Positions 56,211 to 64,000 of a stretch of 64,000 bases of DNA are shown here, piece by piece (positions within the stretch are counted from its first letter, which is position 1; every line of letters starts with the position of its first letter). The stretch comes from Hexactinellida sp. DTS-2022. Its lineage: Eukaryota > Porifera > Hexactinellida. The stretch is from contig JAPNXP010000007.1 in assembly GCA_028753945.1 (NCBI GenBank), positions 3,038,001 to 3,102,000 of the forward strand, written 5' to 3'. Below the pieces are notes generated by a model. That model saw only the letters and a list, made by a program, of their open reading frames with translations, had not been told where the DNA came from and made no database searches. Made by a program: the position numbers and the translations under genes.

Positions 56211-56732
56211 ATTATCAATTAGTAGGATTGCACCTGAGAAAGTGCTTTTATTCAATAACAGTCACATTAATATGAATTCCATCATAAGATATACAGTGAC
56301 AGTTAGTTTATTGAAATTGACACTTTTCCTTGTTGTTAGTTCTTTTAGATTCGAATTTATCAGACTGCATTAGTATACATTTTGGGTTGTTTTCATAATC
56401 GTAATCATATAAAAGTTTATAGTATTCGTAATCGTAATCGCTTAAAAATTATAGATCGTACTCGTAATCATAATCATCTGAAAGTAATCGTCCAACCCTG
56501 ACAATGGCACTGAATTCTGACCACTACATATCTTTTAAATGGGACCGATATAGATTGGAGATCTAAGCTATCAGTTCAGTAGCCGTTATGATTTCATTGT
56601 ATTCGTTGTATAAACTTAGTATAATCTGTCAAAACATGTGAATAAGTGGTATTCGAAAATAATGTACATCACGAATATATTAAATTATTTATGAGCGTAA
56701 AAGAATCGCAAATAATATACAAAAAGAACTTA

Positions 56733-57815
56733 TCAATGAGTAAGAAGAATGCTTAACGCAAGATCAATATCACCGTTGGATATAAACAATGCTTCTAATA
56801 TTTTATTTCGATCTGTGAAACCCATATTTAGAAGTAATTCAATTTGAATGGAGTATCTTTCCTCAAGACGATCAATGTTGTGCAAATCAGAAAAATTATT
56901 AAGAGGTTGTTGTCTTGTCTGAAGTTGAGATCGCGAATTGTGCAAAAGTCTATGTTGCATATTTGTGAAAGGAGGTACCTGTGCACTTCTATTGTTAAAC
57001 ATTTGAGAGTAAAAGTTAACAAATTCAGAGTTATGTCGGTTAGGGGAAAAGTTTGAATTTTGGGTATTTGGAACGTTCGGTTCCCAAGGATTTTCCAGAG
57101 GCCTTCGGTTTTCGGCGATTTGAAAACTCTGGATATCACTGTTTAGGTTTGATTCATTATCTCCATATTCACTTGGGATTATACCCTCAAAGACATTTTG
57201 TAATGGTTCTTGAATATCTAAATAGAGACGTTCTAAAGCAGAGTAACCACCAGGTAAACTTTCAATATTTCGTAGTTCTTGATCGTGCCTCATCATAATA
57301 TCATGTAATCGAGAAGGGTTATTAATTAATTGATTCAAAATGTCATTTGTATCGTTACTAGACAATGAAGACTGGATTTCAGGATGAAAATCAAGAAAAT
57401 CACGAAATTGAGGAATATTCTCTCTAATATAATCAAAAATATTATTGCTGGAAACCAAAGGATCGTCGAGTACGGTTTCCTGAATTGAACGAGGATTAAA
57501 TTGATTAGCATCAGAAAAAATTAAACAGTAAATTCGTAGTGAGTTTGATGAACCATATTGAAAAATATTCGAGGTCCAACTCATGGGACTACCCTTAAAA
57601 AAAAACGATACACTATCAATATCATTAAGGATTAAAAGTTTCAAATCAAATTTAATTTTTGCATAGAAAGAGTGAATGCTTAGTTCATAGTTGATTAAAT
57701 AAAACCGTTTGTATGAACACAGCAATCCAACAGAATTGGTACAAAAAATAATCAATTCAATCAGAAGAGGAGTTCTAGTTGAGTTCCTGAGGTGCGAGTG
57801 AATTTTGGAATCCAT
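56733..57815 (-). CDS. Short ubiquilin-like protein, single exon
   Basis: 360 codons from the ATG at 57815; the frame extends four codons upstream without another ATG. Residues about 45-100 look like a weakly conserved ubiquitin-like domain (FFFKGSPMSW, then FQYGSSNSLRIYCLIF, in the place of the usual beta-grasp end). Residues about 128-207 are the ubiquilin STI1 region, with MMRHDQELRNIESLPGGYS and LYLDIQEPLQNVF a clear family signature. NPWEP at 242-246 and a UBA domain at 321-359 (LLLNMGFTDRNKILEAL, GDIDLALSILL) follow. Ubiquilins shuttle ubiquitylated proteins to the proteasome via UBL and UBA (family knowledge). It is much shorter than the usual ubiquilin (about 550-600 residues) and seems to keep only one STI1 block. 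No intron interrupts it, so it may be a retrocopy or a reduced gene. No stops or shifts. Confidence 0.85.
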   Translation of the reverse strand: MDSKIHSHLRNSTRTPLLIELIIFCTNSVGLLCSYKRFYLINYELSIHSFYAKIKFDLKLLILNDIDSVSFFFKGSPMSWTSNIFQYGSSNSLRIYCLIFSDANQFNPRSIQETVLDDPLVSSNNIFDYIRENIPQFRDFLDFHPEIQSSLSSNDTNDILNQLINNPSRLHDIMMRHDQELRNIESLPGGYSALERLYLDIQEPLQNVFEGIIPSEYGDNESNLNSDIQSFQIAENRRPLENPWEPNVPNTQNSNFSPNRHNSEFVNFYSQMFNNRSAQVPPFTNMQHRLLHNSRSQLQTRQQPLNNFSDLHNIDRLEERYSIQIELLLNMGFTDRNKILEALFISNGDIDLALSILLTH

Positions 57816-57875
57816 TTCAATCAAAATCTAACAGCAAAACTAAAAATATCACAACAGAAATACACAATCTCTATA

Positions 57876-58016
57876 CAATAGACTCCGCTTAATTGGAACA
57901 CAATTGTTTCAGACCTCTTGTCCTAATGAACCGAAAAATATACATAGAGTAGTGATCTACAACAATTTCAGTTTTAAACCTGTTACAATTTATCCACTGC
58001 ATGCGGACCCTAGAGG
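57876..58016. mobile_element. Pogo-type MITE fragment
   Basis: (TA)CAATAGACTCCGCTTAATTG followed by CAGACCTCTTGTCC and TTTTAAACCTGTTACAA, colinear with the left 150 bp of 12284-12821. The right half is missing. Confidence 0.75.
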
Positions 58017-58089
58017 CGACTCACACACATAGTATAAGCCCTTTTTATTTTGATCACGGTTTGGAACTATCCTTGATTCTGAAAGTAAT

Positions 58090-58385
58090 GATTTCTTGCA
58101 AATTGAGATCTACTAAGTCAATAATAAAATAGAACACAAAGTGGTCAAAGTAGGAGAAAAATTGTGAAAATACGGCTGTTAAGATTAAATTATTCTACTT
58201 ATTTTGGATTCAGCATAGTCGATAACTTAGTAAACGTTTCAATAGTGGACAAGCATTAGGGATACATTCAATTTCACCTAACTGATGTCATAGATATGGA
58301 ATCAAATTGCTGGTTCAAATTTATGGTGGTAAAATACCATTTTCTCTTTCAATCACTAGGATACCTTATTAAATAGTAACAACAG
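58090..58385. repeat. Dispersed repeat, partner of 3229-3532
   Basis: Shares ACCATTTTCTCT, TTCACCTAACTGA and GTGGTCAAAG segments in order with 3229-3532. A second short repeat at 58479-58557 pairs with 9762-9848. Confidence 0.6.
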
Positions 58386-58741
58386 ACCAAAAAAGGCAAA
58401 AATATACAATATAGGGAAATGGGAAATTGGAATTTAGGAGCGCGAAAATTTGGAATCCTCTCCTATACGGTAACAATAATTTGTGATTTAGGCGTATGAA
58501 ATTGCATCAGACCAGGATTAGGAGCGTATTTACAAATGGCTGTATAATACACTGGTGATAATAATAATTTAAATATGAAATATTTATCAATATGATAGAA
58601 ATAGAGTAAGGTTCTAGCCAGTATTCTATCTTTATAAAGAACATTAATAAGTTGTAGTATCACATAAATAGCGTTTGGAGGACAAAAATGTGAATAACTC
58701 AATGGGAAGATATGGAAACCATATTGAAATTTTCTACACAA

Positions 58742-59579
58742 TGACTTAAGACTACATAGAATAAATTACCAAAAAATAAAAGAGATCCGAAAATATACAT
58801 TTTTGCTACGTCATGGTTCCGGTTCTACTTCCGGTATTGGTTTCAGTTCTAATTTTCACTAATAAAAACAACTGATAACTATATCCATCTGATTCGAATT
58901 CTCCATATATAAAAACATAAGTATAGCAATTTTTAAAAGAATTGGATAATTATATCAAAAGTTTAACGAGTTTGAAGTGAGATGGTGCTTCAACATTTTG
59001 AAAAATGTTTGGATAATAACAAAAAATGAAAAATTGTGACGTCATAAATCAAAAACCACTGAACCGATTAGTCTAAAATTTTGAGGAAAGTATAGACTTG
59101 CTTGTAGCTTGTTACACAGCAATTTACAGACAAATCGATTGATAGTGGTGAAATGACTGGTCGACTTGACATGGAATTCCCCACGTAAGCAAACCTGTCC
59201 CATTCTTTGACTGCAATTAAAGCCATTAGCTACCAAGTTCGCATCCCGGGATTGAGAAATAATCCCGGGATTGGGATTTAAAAAACAAATCCCGGGATAT
59301 AATCCCGGAGGTGAAATGGATCGGGATCCCGGGATTGTAAGCCCTAAACATGATATATTTTATCTCTAGTTCCATAAATTTTTGTACAGATGCTTTTGTT
59401 TTCGCTATAGCCATAAAGCGAAGCTACTGCGAAAAAGCTGAACTTAATACAGAACATGAAACTTTAACTAATCCGCATAATAATTATTTTTGTGAAAACT
59501 AATAATAGTGGGGCAGCATATTGGAGTGAATTGCTCAATTTTTGATAAAAGCATGAAAATTGGCACAGACATAGATAAA
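58742..59579. other. Gene-free interval with CCCGGGAT cluster
   Basis: At 59240-59336 ATCCCGGGATT occurs about five times in both orientations, a short MITE-like cluster without defined ends. No gene recognised elsewhere in the interval. Confidence 0.5.
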
Positions 59580-60205
59580 TCTATACTATTAAAACACAAT
59601 GCTGTATGTGTGTATATATTTGTTTGTATGTTCCAAGTAGATTGAAGAAACTGGACGGTATCCAAATGTGATTTTTGGCTTAATCCGGGGATGGCTTTGG
59701 TCCTAGGTACAATTAGAAAATACCCCATTTATCTTTCAGTTTCAATTGAAAGTGAATTAACTTTCATTTTCACTTTCACTTTCCCAGGACCACCAAGGGA
59801 TATAGGGGTAACTTTTGGCACTGGCCAACAAATTGCGGTTTTCACTCAAAATTTATGATACCTCGACAAGTTATGACGTCATTGTCACATTTCGAGAAGC
59901 ATGAAAATTCACTTAATCGCACATAATTTACCGCACTCCATGAGATAAAATTCTGAAATTGTAAAAGAACATGCACATTAATGATGCGGACACGTTGGTC
60001 GAAGCAGATTGGCAATATACATGTAATTACTCATTATCCATGATGACGTGATCACTAAAATTTCACATCGTTAAATTCAACTATTTAGGCCAATTTACGC
60101 TTGATAATCAATGTTAGAAGTATATAAACCACACACAAACCGCAAAAGCGGTTGGTGTGTGCTACTGTTCTGCCGCGAAGCGACTTAGCAAGCGAAGCAA
60201 GCTAG
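59580..60205. mobile_element. Non-autonomous Helitron with an insert
   Basis: TCTATACTATTAAAACACAA start after A, AGCAAGCTAG end before T, no TIR or TSD. The palindrome ACCGCAAAAGCGGT lies about 60 bp before the end. Compared with copies at 14977 and 53005 it has an extra segment of about 125 bp at 59680-59803 (GGTCCTAGG ... CCCAGGACC). Confidence 0.8.
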
Positions 60206-61365
<1,160 letters not shown>

Positions 61366-61842
61366 TTGAAGCCTAGTCGATCTCACAAGTTAGATCAATA
61401 TAATAATCACAAATTTAAACAATGGAATTAGATTTAACACTTTCAATTGTGTTAGTAAACAATGGAAATTTGCAACTCAATTGTGGCACAAATGAAGCGG
61501 AATTTGAAAATTCGTGCACTGTGACAATGTGTAGAATTAAATTATCTATCGAATGCATATAAATTGAATATTCGCGCACTATTTATTGTTCCTTTTCTAG
61601 CATTAAACAGGTGTAAAAATGTGTCCAAAAAATGTGATAAAAATCGTGACCCCAGGTGCACATCTGTAACCCATGATACACCTGTCCTGAAAATTTGGGT
61701 TCTTAGTTAGTAAAACTCTATTCTGTGGAGTGGCTACGGAAGAATAACAATAATAACCAAGGCAGTAAGATTAGAACTGGGCCACTATACTATAGTATAG
61801 TCGGCACAGTAAAAATACGGATACGAAATTTACAGGTTAGAA

Positions 61843-62647
61843 CAGGGGTGGGCAAACTTTTTAGGCCGCGGGCCAAAATGGATAAATGTCATAGTGTTGC
61901 GGGCATGAGAGTGAATATTTCCTATTTAACACATTTTTTATTTTATTTGCAGTAGCATTAATGGGAAATAAACTATGATACTGAGGAAGTATAAACTAAT
62001 AAAATGAAATATTTGGAACAGGAAGTATATAGAACTAGTGGGAGTTGTGCAGTTGATCCTGCGTTTTTATTAGTTTATCAAAATTTGGTTCTCTGGCTGA
62101 AGTAGCAAACACATAAGCTGAGAAAGGTATTCATCTTTCAATACTGATCTTGACATATTTTTGATAAACTTTATCATACCTGCCGATCGTACAGGGATCC
62201 CTGTACAATAAAAGAATTTTAACCATTTTGGCCATTCTGTACAGGCGTACAGGGATTTATTCCATTTATATAGGGATTTTTAATTTACTAATTATGAGTA
62301 AATAATGCCTAAAAATGTCTACAGAAGTGATAGTATATTCTGCCATGCATTCTGCATTGACTACATTAAGGCACAACGTTGTTTCTATATTTATTCAAGT
62401 GTATTGTAATTCCCTGGACGAGCGAGCGCAGCGAGCGAGATATTTTTTGGGAGGTGTACAGGGATTTTGGCCAATGTACAAGGGAAAATTGGAGCCCTGT
62501 ACAGGGATATAATTCAAATAGATTGGCAGGTATGCTTTATGTGGCCTAGACTACCAAAAATATGGACTTCTGTTGAGGTCAAGCGGGCCGGTTAAATTTC
62601 GTAGGCGGGCCGGATCCGGCCCGCGGGCCGTAGTTTGCCCACCCCTG
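61843..62647. mobile_element. hAT-type element (CAGGGGTGGGCAAACT), TSD GGTTAGAA
   Basis: CAGGGGTGGGCAAACT and AGTTTGCCCACCCCTG ends, with GGCCGCGGGCC near both. Perfect 8-bp duplication GGTTAGAA (61835-61842, 62648-62655). This terminal sequence is a classic animal hAT type. An element at 62175-62534 is nested inside. Confidence 0.95.
62175..62534. mobile_element. CATACCTGCC-ended element, copy 2, 6-bp TSD CTTTAT
   Basis: CATACCTGCCGATCGTACAG and TTGGCAGGTATG ends, flanked by CTTTAT at 62169-62174 and 62535-62540. Internal GTACAGGGAT words and the GAGCGAGCGCAGCGAGCGAG block as in 28950-29358. A 6-bp duplication differs from the 8-bp hAT and TA-type elements around it, so this is a separate superfamily. 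Confidence 0.8.
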
Positions 62648-62655
62648 GGTTAGAA

Positions 62656-63038
62656 AGAGCATTTCTTGTAATTTTTAATTTGTTTAGAATAAAATATTTC
62701 CATCACCCAATTTTTACATAGTGTGATTTCATTATTTGGTGTCAAATCTAAATTGGCTTTCATCTCTTTAGTTCCTATTTGAGGTTGTTTTCGATAAAAC
62801 TGCTTTTATAATACTAGGTTAGAGTTATTATTTAATCAGTAATTAGAATCCTGCAAATTAGATGTGGTTTACTTATTAAATGCCTCAATAGATAATTAAT
62901 AATCAATTATCACGCATATTCTTCCACAATTCGATACATTTTGTTATATTCGAAATGTAATTATCTATAAATAAGCAATACATGAGCATTATAATAATAT
63001 TTATTATAACCATTAATTAAAACACATTTTACATAATT
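62656..63038. other. AT-rich gene-free interval
   Basis: Nothing recognised between the hAT element and the cysteine-rich frame at 63039. Confidence 0.5.
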
Positions 63039-64000
63039 ATGGACGTGCATGAAGCAGCTAAATATAAGGTTTGTCGGTGGTGGTGTGCCAAAGTTGGAAA
63101 TAGTAAGCTCACTTGAGTCACTTCCCATCGGCTATTTAATGATAAAGATGAAGAGTTACACAGTTAGGTAGCAGTACATAATAGCATTTGAACCAATGAC
63201 CCCAGAAGAAAATTACCTTAGGCCAAATGTATTATGCACCGCATGTAAACTCTACATCGCCAAGGTTGTGGGTGGTGATGCCCCTAAGAAGCAGCCAATG
63301 CGACTAGATTTGGACGACCTTCTCTTGCAAAGTCAGAAATTTCACACCAAAACCAGGAAGACCAATGATAAATTCACCGGTAAAGGTTGTCAAACATTGT
63401 AGCAAATACATGAGCGAGATTTCACAAGGTATAACGCATCAATGTACTAAGAGGTCTCTGATTGACAACATCCACCAGCATTTAGAACACAGAAATGCGC
63501 TCGATAAATATGCTTGTCATGACATGTTACAACGTTTTGAAGGTGACAACTCTACAATGAGTTTGCAACTCCGCGACCGGAAGGAGGTTATCCACTAATG
63601 ATTACTGCTTCAAGCACTTCACAATTTCAAAACGAAACGGAATCAAAGAAGCCACTAATTGAATTCGGAAAGATGATGCTCCTTAAGTCAATAGGTGAAA
63701 TGTCTAACAATCAATATAAAAAGGTGTCTTCAGTGTTGCGCGATTCTGGAATTCTTTGTCCGACAAATGGGACATTATTATGAGAAAAAGAAAGAATTTT
63801 GCAAGGATATCATGGAGTGCGTTTCAATTAGCCTGGATCATAGTAAAGAGAAGTATCACCATGATATTAAGGAAACTTTGGTGCTAAGATGTAATGATAT
63901 TAATACATACTTGACAGATTTTATCGCAATGCAGAAGGAGTTAATTTACAACAGTTCAAATATAAACTTGGTCTTGATTATGGACGCGATTTTCTCAAAC
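63039..64000 (+). pseudogene. Cysteine-rich broken gene, unclassified, cut by window end
   Basis: ATG 63039 opens MDVHEAAKYKVCRWWCAKVG. After stops and shifts a frame reads RPNVLCTACKLYIAKVVGG and DLDDLLLQSQKFHTKTRK (63196-63402). The next overlapping frame has a CxxC (CQTCSKYM in one frame), GITHQCTKRSLIDNI and HLEHRNALDKYAC (63365-63598). Then comes KMMLLKSIGEMSNNQYKKVS (63598-63783), and further frames run to 64000, where YKLGLDYGRDFL is visible. The layout (N-terminal CxxC, LCxxC, CxxC with HxC, then a helical part and a GxDxGxxFL motif) looks like one multi-domain protein with at least four frame breaks. I cannot name the family; a transposon origin is likely from the surroundings. Confidence 0.4.

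Noticed and set aside
58463..58741. 92-residue minus-strand frame
   Set aside because: Part of it is an 85-bp dispersed repeat shared with 9762-9848, where the frame has stops; no domain recognised.

Overview
This window looks like a repeat-packed stretch of an invertebrate metazoan nuclear genome. It is AT-rich and has no operons, bacterial promoters or phage genes. It carries relics of animal-type DNA transposons: P/THAP9-like, hAT with a BED finger, PIF/Harbinger, FLYWCH-MULE, RAG1/Transib-like, pogo or Tc1-type miniatures, and Helitrons. I cannot name the species. Almost everything recognisable is mobile DNA. Many boundaries can be set exactly because terminal inverted repeats (TIRs) and target-site duplications (TSDs) are still readable.

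Layout. 0.1-2.35 kb: a nest (TA-type foldback MITE > P-like element > hAT MITEs) holding a broken THAP/P-transposase gene. 4.4-8.9 kb: a pogo-type MITE, a CATGGGG-ended repeat and a decayed Harbinger Myb-like gene. 10.4-15.4 kb: the two ends of a hAT transposase gene, separated by a TAGGGATG-ended element, a P-like element with a pogo-type MITE inside it and a Harbinger MITE, then a Helitron. 16.4-18.7 kb: hAT MITEs and a long-TIR foldback. 20.76-23.89 kb: the best preserved element, a PIF/Harbinger transposon with both genes open; its DNA-binding gene has its 3' end replaced by a hAT MITE. 24.5-28.8 kb: nested MITEs and a FLYWCH-MULE relic. 29-34.3 kb: a 30-bp minisatellite, Tc1/pogo-type repeats and an unidentified 198-residue reading frame. 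34.66-37.06 kb: a P-like element with a deleted THAP-transposase gene. 38.68-47.09 kb: an 8.4-kb P-like element containing a P-transposase fragment, a degraded RAG1-like transposase gene and at least five younger insertions. 47.3-52.0 kb: TTTGA-repeat DNA with two levels of nested MITEs, two copies of a 300-bp hAT MITE and another P-like element. 53-55.6 kb: Helitron, MULE and P-like debris. 56.73-57.82 kb: the only convincing host-type gene, a short single-exon ubiquilin. 58-62.7 kb: a Helitron, a long GT microsatellite and a hAT MITE with a nested element. 63-64 kb: a broken, cysteine-rich gene I could not classify, cut off by the window end.

Main points. (1) Five P-like elements sharing a CAT-G-CTACT type terminus have 7-bp TSDs, four of them perfect, whereas 8 bp is known for Drosophila P. 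(2) One of them carries a RAG1-like gene with a C-terminal zinc motif resembling that of ProtoRAG RAG1-like proteins. (3) Two Harbinger elements have CTG/CAG target duplications and element-specific subterminal repeat arrays. (4) Paired copies act as empty sites and give a relative order of insertion. All calls come from reading the sequence; no database search or alignment program was run.
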